NCBI RefSeq assembly: GCF_016650635.1
Contig: NZ_JAEKFI010000003.1
Coordinates: 124,001-188,000 of the forward strand
DNA length: 64,000 nucleotides
Origin: Pseudomonas sp. TH43
GTDB taxonomy: Bacteria; Pseudomonadota; Gammaproteobacteria; Pseudomonadales; Pseudomonadaceae
Direction: 5' to 3'
Shown: one piece after another, positions 28,086 through 37,194 of the stretch
Layout of the letters: each line of letters starts with the position of its first letter
How positions within the stretch are numbered: the stretch's first letter is position 1
Translations under genes and position numbers: made by a program
Notes under the pieces: model-generated
What the model was told of the DNA's origin: nothing
The model's input: only the letters and a program-made list of their open reading frames with translations
The model's database searches: none

Positions 28086-29258
28086 TCATTTCAAGTGACG
28101 GAAACTCTGTACTGCCGAGCCCAGTACCACCGCCCCGGCCGCTATCGCCAGCCAGAAACCGCTGCGTGCGCCATATGCATCCACCAACGCGCCGGATCCC
28201 GCCGCACCGATCGCCACGCCAATGCTCAGACCTGTTATCAACCAGGTCAGGCCTTCGGTGAGCTTGGCCGACGGCACGATACGCTCGACCAGCGCCATCG
28301 CCACAATCAACGTCGGCGAGAAAAACAGCCCCGCGACAAATACCGCCACCGAGAGGCCGAAAATATTGCTCGCCCACAACAGCGGCAGCGTCGTCACTGC
28401 GGTTGCAATACCGCCGTACATGAACAGTCGCGGCAACGGCAGTTTCGAGCGCATCGCCCCAAACGCGATCCCGGCCAGACACGACCCGATGGCGTACACC
28501 GACAACACAATGCTTGCCGCCGCAGGCTGCCCTTGTTGCTGTGCGAAAGCGACGCTGACCACATCCACCACGCCAACGATGACGCCCATGGCGAGCATCA
28601 GCGCCAGCAGCCACTGAATGTCAGTCGAGCGAATGATCGAACCCTGATGATGCGACTCGTGCGGATGCACCGGCGGTTCGGTGCTGCGCTGGACGACAAA
28701 TGCACTGACACCGATCGCCAGCATCAACAGTGCCGCCAGCGGCCCGGCTTCGGGGAACACCGCCACGCACAACCCCACCGACAACGGCGGGCCGACGATG
28801 AAACAAACTTCATCAAGCACCGACTCCAGCGCATATGCCGTTTGCAATTGCGGTTGGCCACGATAGATTTCGGTCCAGCGCGCCCGCACCATCGCCGACA
28901 TGCTTGGCATGCAACCGGCCAGTGCGGCGAAGATGAACAGCGTCCAGGTCGGCGCCTGCAATCGCGTGCACAGCAGCAACATCAGCAGTGCCCCGCCGCC
29001 GATCAATGCTGAAATGGGCAGCACTTTGCCCTGACCAAAGCGATCGACCAGCCGTGACACCTGCGGTGCGCAAAACGCCGTGGCCAGGGCAAACGTCGCC
29101 GCCACCGCACCGGCCAGTGCATACCCGCCCTTCAACTGCGAGAGCATGGTGATCACGCCGATACCGGTCATCGAAATCGGCATGCGCGCGATCATCCCGG
29201 CCAGTACAAAATTGCGGGCGCCGGGGGCGGTGAACAAATCGCGATAGGGGTTTGCCAT
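28086..29258 (-). CDS. MFS transporter of unknown substrate
   Basis: The protein is about 390 aa with roughly twelve hydrophobic segments and the MFS loop motif after TM2 (VSRLVDRFGQGKVLP). A longer frame is open to 29369, but its N-terminus reads MGASLLAN, a translation of the REP repeat at 29347-29420. The ATG at 29258 (MANPYRDLF) has GAGG ten bases upstream and is preferred. It lies upstream of the thioesterase in the same orientation. The thioesterase has its own promoter box, so the two need not be one operon. A role in siderophore export is possible from position only; sequence alone gives no substrate. Confidence 0.8.
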   Translation of the reverse strand: MANPYRDLFTAPGARNFVLAGMIARMPISMTGIGVITMLSQLKGGYALAGAVAATFALATAFCAPQVSRLVDRFGQGKVLPISALIGGGALLMLLLCTRLQAPTWTLFIFAALAGCMPSMSAMVRARWTEIYRGQPQLQTAYALESVLDEVCFIVGPPLSVGLCVAVFPEAGPLAALLMLAIGVSAFVVQRSTEPPVHPHESHHQGSIIRSTDIQWLLALMLAMGVIVGVVDVVSVAFAQQQGQPAAASIVLSVYAIGSCLAGIAFGAMRSKLPLPRLFMYGGIATAVTTLPLLWASNIFGLSVAVFVAGLFFSPTLIVAMALVERIVPSAKLTEGLTWLITGLSIGVAIGAAGSGALVDAYGARSGFWLAIAAGAVVLGSAVQSFRHLK

Positions 29259-29346
29259 GGACTGCGGCCTCATCAAGGGCCGCCAAGTTGCCATAAAGGC
29301 CGATGAACCGGGAAGCCGGGAATTGTTGGTGGAATGTGAAGGCTCA

Positions 29347-29420
29347 TTCGCGAGCAGGCTCGCTCCCACACGGGATTTGCGACATACAGGGATCTTTGTG
29401 GGAGCGAGCCTGCTCGCGAA
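29347..29420. repeat. REP inverted pair (REPIN-like)
   Basis: Two inverted copies of TTCGCGAGCAGGCTCGCTCCCACA flank a 26-base spacer. Each copy is itself imperfectly palindromic. It lies in the divergent gap between the MFS gene and the SDR gene. The same unit recurs at 36193, 39893 (single), 55627, 59205, 60542 and 62447. Confidence 0.9.
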
Positions 29421-29515
29421 GGGGCCGGCAAAATCAATGCAACACCGGCATCGAGTGAACTCTCACGCCTGGCAATCGGTCAGCTAGTTAAGCCCTCAAC
29501 CCAGGCGCCTCAGCT

Positions 29516-30316
29516 ATGCACATTTCCCTCGCCCGCCAGGTTGCACTGGTCACCGGCGCCAGTTCCGGCATCGGCCACGCGGTCGCCAAAGCGCTGGCTG
29601 CGGCTGGCGCCGCCGTGGTCATCAACTACAACCGCCAAGCCGAACCTGCCGAAGCACTGGCCCGACAGATCATTGCCGACGGTGGGCAAGCGCTGGCCAT
29701 CGGTGCCGACGTGTCGAAGGAAGACGAAGTTGAGCGGCTGTTCGCCGAGACCCTCGACGCCTTCGGCTCACTGGACATTCTGATCGCCAATTCCGGCCTG
29801 CAAAAAGACGCGGCGGCTGTGGATATGTCGCTGGATGACTGGAATACGGTGATCGGCGTCAACCTCACCGGCCAGTTCCTCTGCGCTCGCTCTGCCCTAC
29901 GAATTTTCAACCGCCAAGGCATTCGCGAAGGTGTGTCCCGCGCCGCCGGCAAAATCATCCACATGAGCTCGGTGCACCAGCGCATCCCGTGGGCCGGACA
30001 CGTCAATTACGCAGCGTCCAAGGGCGGTGTCGATCAGTTGATGCAAACGCTCGCCCAGGAAGTCAGCCATCAGCGCATTCGCATCAATGGCATCGCGCCC
30101 GGGGCGATCCGCACGCCGATCAATGCCGCCGCCACCGAAGGCGCTGCGGGTGAAAAACTGCTTGATCTGATTCCTTACGGGCGCATCGGCGATGCTGAAG
30201 ACGTCGCCAACGCTGTGGTCTTTCTCGCCTCGGATGCCGCCGATTACATCGTCGGCACCACCCTGTTCATCGACGGCGGCATGAGTCTTTATCCGGAGTT
30301 TCGCGGCAATGGCTGA
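29516..30316 (+). CDS. SDR-family oxidoreductase, glucose 1-dehydrogenase-like
   Basis: A 266-aa classical short-chain dehydrogenase. The NAD(P)-binding motif TGASSGIG is at residues 13-20, the NSG motif follows the fourth strand, the catalytic Ser is in MSSVHQ and the catalytic Tyr-x3-Lys is YAASK near residue 165. The C-terminal FIDGGMSLYPEF is typical of glucose or sugar dehydrogenases of this family. Its stop overlaps the start of the GH15 gene by eight bases (ATGGCTGA), so the two are translationally coupled. Together they suggest handling of glucose or a glucoside, but the substrate is not shown by sequence. Confidence 0.85.
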   Translation: MHISLARQVALVTGASSGIGHAVAKALAAAGAAVVINYNRQAEPAEALARQIIADGGQALAIGADVSKEDEVERLFAETLDAFGSLDILIANSGLQKDAAAVDMSLDDWNTVIGVNLTGQFLCARSALRIFNRQGIREGVSRAAGKIIHMSSVHQRIPWAGHVNYAASKGGVDQLMQTLAQEVSHQRIRINGIAPGAIRTPINAAATEGAAGEKLLDLIPYGRIGDAEDVANAVVFLASDAADYIVGTTLFIDGGMSLYPEFRGNG

Positions 30317-32135
30317 GCATCATCAAGAACGACAGAGCCCGATTGACGCCCACGGCATCATCGGCGACATGCGCAGTGCCGCACTGGTCAACGACAAGGG
30401 CAGTGTGGATTTTTTCTGCTGGCCGGAGTTCGACAGCCCGTCGATTTTCTGTTCGCTGCTCGACACCCCCGACGCAGGGATTTTCCAGTTGGCGCCGGAC
30501 TTGCCCGATGCCCGGCGCGAGCAGATTTACCTGCCGGACACCAATGTCCTGCAAACCCGCTGGCTGAGCGAATTCGCCGTCGTGGAAATCACCGACATGC
30601 TGCCGGTGAGTGACAGCGAAGATGACTTGCCACTGCTGATGCGCCGTGTGCGCGTGGTCAGCGGCGAGGCGACTTTCCATATGCGCTGCGCCGTACGCCA
30701 CGACTATGCCCGTGCCGACACTAGCGCAGCGCTGGATAACAACGACGTATTGTTCAGCGCCAGCGAGCAACCGACGCTGCGCCTGGCCTCTGATCAGCCC
30801 TTGCAGATCGATGCTGCCGCGGCGGTCGCGCGGTTCACGCTCAAGCAGGATCAGACGGCAGCCTTCATGCTAGGTGCCACGGACGACCCACGGTTTGCCG
30901 AGGGTGCCGGCGAGTTCTGCATGGAGCGCACGCTGAAGTTCTGGCGCGACTGGATCGGCCAGTCGATTTACCGCGGACGCTGGCGGGAAATGGTCAACCG
31001 CTCGGCCCTCGCACTCAAGCTGCTGACCTCACGCAAGCACGGTGCAATCCTCGCCGCCGCGACCTTTGGCCTGCCGGAAACTCCCGGCGGTGAACGCAAC
31101 TGGGATTACCGCTACACCTGGATCCGCGACGCCTCCTTCACCGTTTACGCCTTCATGCGCCTGGGCTTCGTCGGCGAAGCCAACGCCTACATGAACTGGC
31201 TGCGCGGACGGGTCAGCGATTGCCATGGCCAGCCGATGAAACTCAACATTTTGTATGCCATCGACGGTCGCCAGGAATTGCCGGAAACCGAGCTTGAACA
31301 TTTGTCCGGCCACGGTGGCGCGAAACCGGTGCGCATCGGCAATGGCGCGTATGACCAGATCCAGCTCGACATCTTTGGCGAACTGATGGACGCGGTGTAT
31401 CTGGTCAACAAGTACGGCGATGCGATTTCCCATGAAGGCTGGAAACATGTGTGTGAAGTGGTCAACCAGGTCTGTGAGACGTGGCAGACGACTGACGTAG
31501 GCATTTGGGAAATGCGCGGTGAGCAACATCACTTTCTGCACTCGCGGCTGATGTGCTGGGTGGCGCTGGACCGGGCGATTCGTTTGGCTTCGAAACGCTC
31601 GTTGCCGGCACCGTTCGCGCAATGGGATCAGACCCGTCAGGCGATCTACGCCGATATATGGGACAACTTCTGGGACGAAGAGCGCGGGCATTTCGTGCAG
31701 TACAAGGGCGGTACGGCCCTCGACGGTTCGATGCTGCTGATGCCGCTGGTGCGTTTCGTCAGCGCCAAGGATCCGCGCTGGCTCTCGACCCTTGAGGCCA
31801 TCGAGAAACATCTGGTACGCGACGGCATGGTTTACCGCTATCGCAACGATGACGCCAACATCGACGGTTTGACCGGCACCGAAGGCGCGTTCGCCGCGTG
31901 TTCCTTCTGGTACGTCGAATGCCTGGCCCGCGCCGGCCAGGTGGAAAAGGCTCATCTGGAGTTTGAGCAATTACTGCGCTATGCCAATCCGCTGGGGCTG
32001 TATGCCGAAGAGTTCGACAGCCATGGCCGGCATCTGGGCAATACCCCGCAGGCACTGACCCATCTGGCGTTGATCAGTGCGGCGAGTTTTCTCGATCGAC
32101 GGTTGAGTGGGGAAAAGAGTGAGTGGCAGCCGTAA
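30309..32135 (+). CDS. Glycoside hydrolase family 15 protein (glucoamylase/trehalase-like)
   Basis: A 608-aa cytoplasmic protein with no signal peptide. The N-terminal beta-sandwich region carries MRSAALVNDKGSVDFFCWP, and the (alpha/alpha)6 barrel has WDYRYTWIRDASF near residue 263. The putative general acid is the Glu in IWEMRGEQHHF near residue 400 and the putative base lies in YAEEFD near residue 566. These motifs match bacterial GH15 enzymes, many of which are trehalases or glucoamylases acting on alpha-glucosides. It is coupled to the upstream SDR by an eight-base overlap. Specificity cannot be told from sequence. Confidence 0.88.
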   Translation: MAEHHQERQSPIDAHGIIGDMRSAALVNDKGSVDFFCWPEFDSPSIFCSLLDTPDAGIFQLAPDLPDARREQIYLPDTNVLQTRWLSEFAVVEITDMLPVSDSEDDLPLLMRRVRVVSGEATFHMRCAVRHDYARADTSAALDNNDVLFSASEQPTLRLASDQPLQIDAAAAVARFTLKQDQTAAFMLGATDDPRFAEGAGEFCMERTLKFWRDWIGQSIYRGRWREMVNRSALALKLLTSRKHGAILAAATFGLPETPGGERNWDYRYTWIRDASFTVYAFMRLGFVGEANAYMNWLRGRVSDCHGQPMKLNILYAIDGRQELPETELEHLSGHGGAKPVRIGNGAYDQIQLDIFGELMDAVYLVNKYGDAISHEGWKHVCEVVNQVCETWQTTDVGIWEMRGEQHHFLHSRLMCWVALDRAIRLASKRSLPAPFAQWDQTRQAIYADIWDNFWDEERGHFVQYKGGTALDGSMLLMPLVRFVSAKDPRWLSTLEAIEKHLVRDGMVYRYRNDDANIDGLTGTEGAFAACSFWYVECLARAGQVEKAHLEFEQLLRYANPLGLYAEEFDSHGRHLGNTPQALTHLALISAASFLDRRLSGEKSEWQP

Positions 32136-32189
32136 TCTTCGCCGCAGGCTGTAGGAAATACCCCACAAAACGATGATTTTGTAGGATCC

Positions 32190-32320
32190 CTGCGGCGAGG
32201 AGATTTATCCCCGATGGGCTGCGAAGCAGCCCCCAACCCTATGCCCCCATTCCTGCAGAAATACCGTATTTGCTGACTTTGCGACTGCTGCGCAGCCGGT
32301 CGGGGATAAATCCCCTCACC
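32190..32320. repeat. Inverted intergenic repeat pair, second family
   Basis: The unit GGCGAGGAGATTTATCCCCG followed by GGGCTGCGAAGCAG at 32190-32232 reappears inverted at 32281-32320 (CTGCTGCGCAGCC, then GGGGATAAATCCCCTCACC). Both arms can fold alone or with each other. It occupies most of the 359-bp gap after the GH15 gene and differs from the REP family elsewhere in the window. Confidence 0.75.
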
Positions 32321-32494
32321 AAAATTGCGCAGCCCAGCCACTACATTTTCTAAACACCCCCGACCCAATCCCTCCCTCGTAACTCACACTTACACCCGGA
32401 AATACCTTGTTGCCACCTGTTACATCCGCCCCTACCATCCACCGCAACGGGCACAGCGGAGCTGTCCAACAAAACCCGAATTCAAGGAAGCAGA

Positions 32495-32875
32495 ATGACC
32501 CAGCACGTCCAGCGCAGCATCGACTCGCCCCTTCGCACAGGCCTGAGCCGCACCCAGCTCTGGGAAGCCGCCGACAAAGGCCTGATCAAATGCTGGGAAA
32601 TCGGTCGTCAGCGCGCCATCCGTTTCCCCGACATTGCCCAAAAGTGCCTCGCCGGCGAATTGCCCGTCCTCGGCTGGAAAGGTGGAGTAAGTCGCAGCCT
32701 GAAGAAAAACGAAAAATACGGCTCGCTGAAATACCTCGCCCAATGGCAGGGCCTGCGTGGGGAAAATCTGGATATTGATTTGAGTGAGGAACGCTCGCTG
32801 ACCTGTTCGCGGACGAGGATGCTGGTGACATATACGCCATCGGACCAAGTATTTCAATCAGGTGGCGGAAGCTGA
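32495..32875 (+). CDS. Small protein of unknown function, possible DNA-binding N-terminus
   Basis: A 126-aa basic protein with a good AAGGAAG ribosome site. Residues 15-55 (GLSRTQLWEAADKGLIKCW, then GRQRAIRFPD) look like a short winged-helix or excisionase-style fold: a helix, then a turn, then a basic strand. The C-terminal third is poor in recognisable features. It is 19 bp upstream of the TerB-like/BRCT gene and probably cotranscribed with it. I do not recognise the family, and the DNA-binding idea is pattern inference. Confidence 0.6.
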   Translation: MTQHVQRSIDSPLRTGLSRTQLWEAADKGLIKCWEIGRQRAIRFPDIAQKCLAGELPVLGWKGGVSRSLKKNEKYGSLKYLAQWQGLRGENLDIDLSEERSLTCSRTRMLVTYTPSDQVFQSGGGS

Positions 32876-32894
32876 GGCTTAAGGAGTAGCACCG

Positions 32895-33527
32895 ATGGTC
32901 GATCTGCATCAGGAATTTCAAAACAGCGCTTTCTTTCATCAGGCCAGGATCGACCGGCGTTCAGCCGACGCACTGGTGGGTATTGCCGCAGGACTTGCCG
33001 CCGACGGCAAGATCCACCAACAGGAAGCCGAGTTTCTAAAGACATGGATCGAAACCCATTTGGTGCACTTGGAAGATCCGGTTGTAAACATCCTTTATAA
33101 ACGACTCGCCGACATGCTCAGCGACGGCGTTCTGGACGCTGATGAATCTATGGAGTTGCTGGAAATGCTCCATCAGTTCAGCGGATTACCGGTCGGCATC
33201 GCACAAGCCCATACAGCGTCTGCCAGTCTTCCTCTCGACCACCCGGCCCCGGAGTTATGTCTGGTTGATCGGGTGTTCCTCTTTACAGGCGTCATGGCCT
33301 ATGGTCCACGAAAGGAATGTGAATCGCAGATTATCGAACGTGGTGGACTTATTGGCGGATCAGTCAGCAAAAAAATTCACTATCTGGTGGTCGGTAGTAT
33401 TGGCAATGATCAATGGCTTCACAGCACTTATGGCACCAAGATCAAAAAAGCCGTAGAACTGAGAGACAGCGGCGTGCCGATTGCGATCATCAGCGAAGAT
33501 CACTGGCAGAAGGTGCTGTTCGGATAA
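32895..33527 (+). CDS. TerB-like plus BRCT domain protein
   Basis: A 210-aa protein. Residues about 24-95 (DALVGIAAGLAADGKIHQQE, later SDGVLDADESMELLEML) are helical with repeated ADGK/DGVLD acidic turns, like TerB-type domains. Residues about 125-208 (FLFTGVMAYGPRKECE, IIERGGLIGGSVSKK, YLVVG, AIISEDHW) match a BRCT domain of the NAD-ligase type, which binds DNA or protein ends. The ribosome site AAGGAG is strong. It is followed 12 bp later by the hydrolase gene. The domain calls are from motif memory and the role is unknown. Confidence 0.75.
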   Translation: MVDLHQEFQNSAFFHQARIDRRSADALVGIAAGLAADGKIHQQEAEFLKTWIETHLVHLEDPVVNILYKRLADMLSDGVLDADESMELLEMLHQFSGLPVGIAQAHTASASLPLDHPAPELCLVDRVFLFTGVMAYGPRKECESQIIERGGLIGGSVSKKIHYLVVGSIGNDQWLHSTYGTKIKKAVELRDSGVPIAIISEDHWQKVLFG

Positions 33528-33539
33528 CAGGAGCATGAG

Positions 33540-34439
33540 ATGACCGATGGTGCGATTCTTTTCAGCAAAACTCCAAGTCTGACCATTGCCTACGAATACC
33601 ATGGCCCGGACACAGGCACACCGGTCATCCTGCTCCACGGCTTCCCCTATTCACCCCGTGGCTACGACGAAATCGCCCCAGCCCTTGCTGCCGAGGGTTA
33701 TCAGGTGATCGTCCCGTATCTGCGCGGTTACGGGCCAACCCGCTTCAACCTTCCCGAAACATTGCGCTCAGGCCAGCAAGCCGCCCTCGCTCAAGACCTG
33801 CTGGATCTGATGGGTGCGCTGGGCATCGCGCAAGCCACGCTGTGCGGTTATGACTGGGGCGGTCGTGCGGCATGTATTGTCGCGGCGCTGTTTCCCGAGC
33901 GCGTGCAAGGTCTGGTCACTGGCGATGGCTACAACGTGCAGGACATTGCCAATTCCAACCGGCCGCTGGATCCCGAGACCGAGCATCGGCTCTGGTATCA
34001 GTACTATTTTCATACCCCGCGTGGCGTGGAAGGCCTGACTCAGCATCGCCGTAGTTTCTGTGAGTTGCTCTGGAAGCTATGGTCACCGACCTGGAGCCGT
34101 AACGCCGAGCGTTATCCACTGACTGCCCCGACCTTCGATAACCCGGACTTCGTCGACGTGGTGATTCACTCCTATCGCCATCGCTTCATGTACGCCCCGG
34201 GCGAGCCGGCACTGCAATGGATGGAAGACGCGTTGATCCGGCAACCGCCGATTAGCGTGCCAACTATTTCATTGTGCGGTGCCGACGACGGTGTCGGCCC
34301 GGCGCCGGAAGAAGATGAAGACATTGCGCACTTCACCGGCCCGTACGAACGGCGAGTGCTGGCCGGTGTCGGCCACAACATTCCCGAAGAAGCACCGCAG
34401 GAAACGCTCAAGGCATTGCTGGATCTGTTGCGGCGCTGA
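33540..34439 (+). CDS. Alpha/beta hydrolase, epoxide hydrolase/dehalogenase-like
   Basis: A 299-aa hydrolase with LLHGFPYS (oxyanion HGFP), the nucleophile elbow GYDWGG (Asp nucleophile, about residue 106), a second acid in CGADDG and the catalytic His in GVGHNIPEEAP. An Asp nucleophile fits epoxide hydrolases and haloalkane dehalogenases rather than esterases. It follows the BRCT gene by 12 bp. Its 3' end overlaps the convergent GlxA-type regulator by 32 bp. Substrate unknown. Confidence 0.82.
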   Translation: MTDGAILFSKTPSLTIAYEYHGPDTGTPVILLHGFPYSPRGYDEIAPALAAEGYQVIVPYLRGYGPTRFNLPETLRSGQQAALAQDLLDLMGALGIAQATLCGYDWGGRAACIVAALFPERVQGLVTGDGYNVQDIANSNRPLDPETEHRLWYQYYFHTPRGVEGLTQHRRSFCELLWKLWSPTWSRNAERYPLTAPTFDNPDFVDVVIHSYRHRFMYAPGEPALQWMEDALIRQPPISVPTISLCGADDGVGPAPEEDEDIAHFTGPYERRVLAGVGHNIPEEAPQETLKALLDLLRR

Positions 34440-35391
34440 CCGAAAACCGCTCCCGGTAAGCCTGTGGCGTCACGCCAATGGCCCGCAGGAAACTGCGGCG
34501 CAAGGTTTCTTCGCTGCCAAACCCACAATTGGCCGCGACCCGTTTGACCGGCAGGCCGGTGTCGCTCAACAGACGGCGGGCGGTTTCGACGCGGATCAAC
34601 TCGATCGCCCGCGCCGGGGTCTGGCCGGTGTCGGCGCGGTAGTGGCGGACGAAACTGCGTTCGCTCATGCCGGCCTGTTCAGCCAGGGTCGCAATGCCGA
34701 GGTCGCGGGTGAGGTTCTCGGCGATCCAGGCGTGCAGATCATCGAAGCGGTTGCCTTGTTTTTGCAATGACAGGGTCACGCTGAACTGCGACTGCCCGCC
34801 CGGACGCTTGAGGAACACCACCAGTTGCCGGGCGACGTCCAGTGCCATGTCGCGACCCAGATCGTCTTCAACCATGGCCAGCGCCAGGTCGATACCCGCA
34901 GTGACACCCGCCGACGTCCACACTGGGCCGTCATTGATGAAGATCGGATTCGGTTCGACACGCAGCTTCGGATGCTGTTGCGCCAGTTGCTCGCAGCGCG
35001 TCCAGTGGGTGACGACCCGACGACCGTCGAGCCAACCGCTGGCCGCCAGCAAGAAAGCACCGGTGCAGACTGACGCCACACGTCGACATTTGGTCGCATG
35101 CTCGCGCACCCAGTCCACCAGCGCCGGGTCTTCAGCGGCGGCGTAAACGCCCCAGCCGCCAGAGATGATCAGCGTATCGCTGGCCTCCTGCGGCAAGGGC
35201 TCGGCGAGCAATGCCAAACCTGCCGAAGAAGTCACCGCCCCGCCGCCGCTGGCGATCACCGTCGGCGCGTAAGGCGCAGGCAAGCCTTGCTGACGGGCAA
35301 TGTCGTTGGCCGAGGAGAACACCTGCAACGGGCCGGTGACATCCAGCAGTTGCAGATTGGCGAACGCGAGGACGTGGATGGTTTTTGGCAT
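34408..35391 (-). CDS. GlxA-type transcription regulator (DJ-1/PfpI plus AraC HTH)
   Basis: A 327-aa protein. Residues about 4-190 form a DJ-1/PfpI domain (LLDVTGPLQVF, SVCTGAFLLA with the Cys at the elbow, WTSAGVTAGIDLAL). Residues about 215-318 form an AraC/XylS double helix-turn-helix (LAEQAGMSERSFVRHYR, then VAANCGFGSEETLRRSF). It is divergent from the isocyanide hydratase gene across a gap of about 90 bp, so it probably controls that gene. The pairing of a GlxA regulator with inhA is a known arrangement in Pseudomonas. Confidence 0.88.
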   Translation of the reverse strand: MPKTIHVLAFANLQLLDVTGPLQVFSSANDIARQQGLPAPYAPTVIASGGGAVTSSAGLALLAEPLPQEASDTLIISGGWGVYAAAEDPALVDWVREHATKCRRVASVCTGAFLLAASGWLDGRRVVTHWTRCEQLAQQHPKLRVEPNPIFINDGPVWTSAGVTAGIDLALAMVEDDLGRDMALDVARQLVVFLKRPGGQSQFSVTLSLQKQGNRFDDLHAWIAENLTRDLGIATLAEQAGMSERSFVRHYRADTGQTPARAIELIRVETARRLLSDTGLPVKRVAANCGFGSEETLRRSFLRAIGVTPQAYRERFSVSAATDPAMP

Positions 35392-35481
35392 TTGGCGTAA
35401 TTCGTGGGGTTATTGGCGTATGCGCCAAACGCTACGCGCCTACAGTGATGCCGTCCACCCCTCTCAATGGAGAAAAAAACC

Positions 35482-36168
35482 ATGACGTTGCAGATCGGCT
35501 TTCTGTTGTTTCCACAGGTTCAGCAACTTGACCTGACCGGCCCTTACGACGTGCTCGCCTCACTGCCGGACGTGCAGGTGCATTTGATCTGGAAGGATCT
35601 GATGCCGGTCACCGCCAGCACTGGCCTGCTGCTGAAACCGACCACCACGTTCGAGGACTGCCCCGATCTGGATGTGATCTGTGTGCCTGGCGGTGGTGGC
35701 GTCGGGCCGTTGATGGAGGATGAACAGACGCTGGATTTCATCAAACGTCAGGCTGCGCAAGCGCGTTACGTGACCTCAGTGTGCACCGGATCGCTGGTGC
35801 TCGGTGCGGCGGGCCTGTTGCAAGGCAAGCGAGCGACCACACATTGGGCGTATCACGATCTGTTGCCGACGCTGGGCGCGATTGCGGTAAAGGATCGTGT
35901 GGTGCGTGACGGCAATCTGTTTACCGGTGGAGGGATTACGGCGGGGATCGATTTTGCTTTGGTGTTGGCGGCTGAGTTGGTGGATGGCGACGCGGCGCAA
36001 TTGATCCAGTTGCAATTGGAATATGCGCCGGCGCCACCGTTTGACTCGGGCAGCCCGGACACTGCGCCGAGCGCGATTGTCGATGAAGCGCGCTTGCGTG
36101 CTGCGCCGTCGCTGAAACTGCGCACGGAAATAACCGAACGTGCTGCCGCGAAACTCAACCTGCGCTAA
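35482..36168 (+). CDS. inhA: Isocyanide hydratase (DJ-1/PfpI superfamily)
   Basis: A 228-aa enzyme very like InhA of P. putida, which hydrates isocyanides to N-substituted formamides. Visible features are IGFLLFPQVQQLDLTGP at the N-terminus, the catalytic Cys in SVCTGSLVLGAAG (about residue 100) and THWAYHDLL. The ATG at 35482 is preferred over the upstream one at 35467 because GGAG lies ten bases before it. It is transcribed away from the GlxA-type regulator. Confidence 0.88.
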   Translation: MTLQIGFLLFPQVQQLDLTGPYDVLASLPDVQVHLIWKDLMPVTASTGLLLKPTTTFEDCPDLDVICVPGGGGVGPLMEDEQTLDFIKRQAAQARYVTSVCTGSLVLGAAGLLQGKRATTHWAYHDLLPTLGAIAVKDRVVRDGNLFTGGGITAGIDFALVLAAELVDGDAAQLIQLQLEYAPAPPFDSGSPDTAPSAIVDEARLRAAPSLKLRTEITERAAAKLNLR

Positions 36169-36192
36169 ACACCCGGCCAAATATAAATCCCA

Positions 36193-36282
36193 TGTGGGAG
36201 CGAGCCTGCTCGCGAAGACGGCGGATCAGTCAACATTAATGTTGTCTGACCCACCGCTTTCGCGAGCAGGCTCGCTCCCACA
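36193..36282. repeat. REP inverted pair (REPIN-like)
   Basis: Inverted REP units flank a spacer holding the perfect palindrome CAACATTAATGTTG. It lies in the gap between inhA and the CPBP protease gene and explains the false N-terminal extension of that gene. Confidence 0.9.
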
Positions 36283-36402
36283 ATGGGTTTCGTGTGTGGT
36301 TTCGGGTTTGTGTGCCGTCCCCACTTCCCGCCGCAGCTTCACTTGTCCCCACGCCTTCACCCGTGTAGAAAGCCCTTCCACAATTTTGCACAGGGATTTT
36401 CA

Positions 36403-37194
36403 ATGAAGGCGTTGCCATGGCTCTATCTGGCACTTCTCAGCCTCGGCTACGGCTTGGCGCTGAGCTACGGCCAACTCGGCTGGCTGGCACTGATCTCCAT
36501 TGGGCTGCTGGCGTTCGCCGGTTTCGCCGTGCATCTGCAAAAAGTCCCGGTCGCGCGGTTTCTCGGTCATGGCCTGTTTATCGTTCTCGCGGTGGCGTTG
36601 GCTCTGCATTGGTTACCGGGCTTTTTCAATGGTCGGGCAATTGACCCGCAGCGCTTCACCGACAACGCCGTGCCGTTCGCGATGTACCTGAACCTGGACA
36701 AACCGCTGATTGGCTTCTGGCTGTTGCTGGTCTGTCCGTGGATTGTCATGCGGCGCTCGTTGCGACTGACCGTGTACGCCACCGCCCTCGCCCTGACCTT
36801 GAGCGTGATTCTGGCCCTCGGTGGCGCGATGTTGCTGGGGGTGATCGAGTGGGCGCCGAAGTGGCCGGATCAGGCCTGGCTGTGGGTGCTGAACAACCTG
36901 CTGCTGGTGACACTGGTCGAGGAAGCACTGTTTCGCGGCTATATACAGGGCGGCCTGATGCGACGCTTCAAGCACCTGCCCTACGGCGACAACCTGGCGC
37001 TGTTGCTGGCCTCATCGCTGTTCGCATTGGTGCACGCGGGTGCAGGCTGGACCTGGGTGTTGCTGGCGGGGCTGGCGGGGGTCAGCTATGGTCTGGCCTA
37101 CCGTTTTGGCGGACTGGGTGCGGCGATCGCCACGCATTTCGGGCTCAATCTGCTGCACTTCGGCCTGTTCACTTATCCGATGCTCGCGGGCTGA
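36403..37194 (+). CDS. CPBP-family intramembrane metalloprotease
   Basis: The protein is 263 aa with about eight hydrophobic segments. CPBP/Abi motifs are EEALFRGYIQG (motif EExxxR), FALVHAG and HFGLNLLHF near the C-terminus, which carry the metal ligands. The frame is open to 36283, but that part is REP-derived. The ATG at 36403 follows AGGGA. These proteases are of the CAAX/Rce1-like type; the bacterial substrate is unknown. No operon partner is obvious. Confidence 0.85.
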   Translation: MKALPWLYLALLSLGYGLALSYGQLGWLALISIGLLAFAGFAVHLQKVPVARFLGHGLFIVLAVALALHWLPGFFNGRAIDPQRFTDNAVPFAMYLNLDKPLIGFWLLLVCPWIVMRRSLRLTVYATALALTLSVILALGGAMLLGVIEWAPKWPDQAWLWVLNNLLLVTLVEEALFRGYIQGGLMRRFKHLPYGDNLALLLASSLFALVHAGAGWTWVLLAGLAGVSYGLAYRFGGLGAAIATHFGLNLLHFGLFTYPMLAG

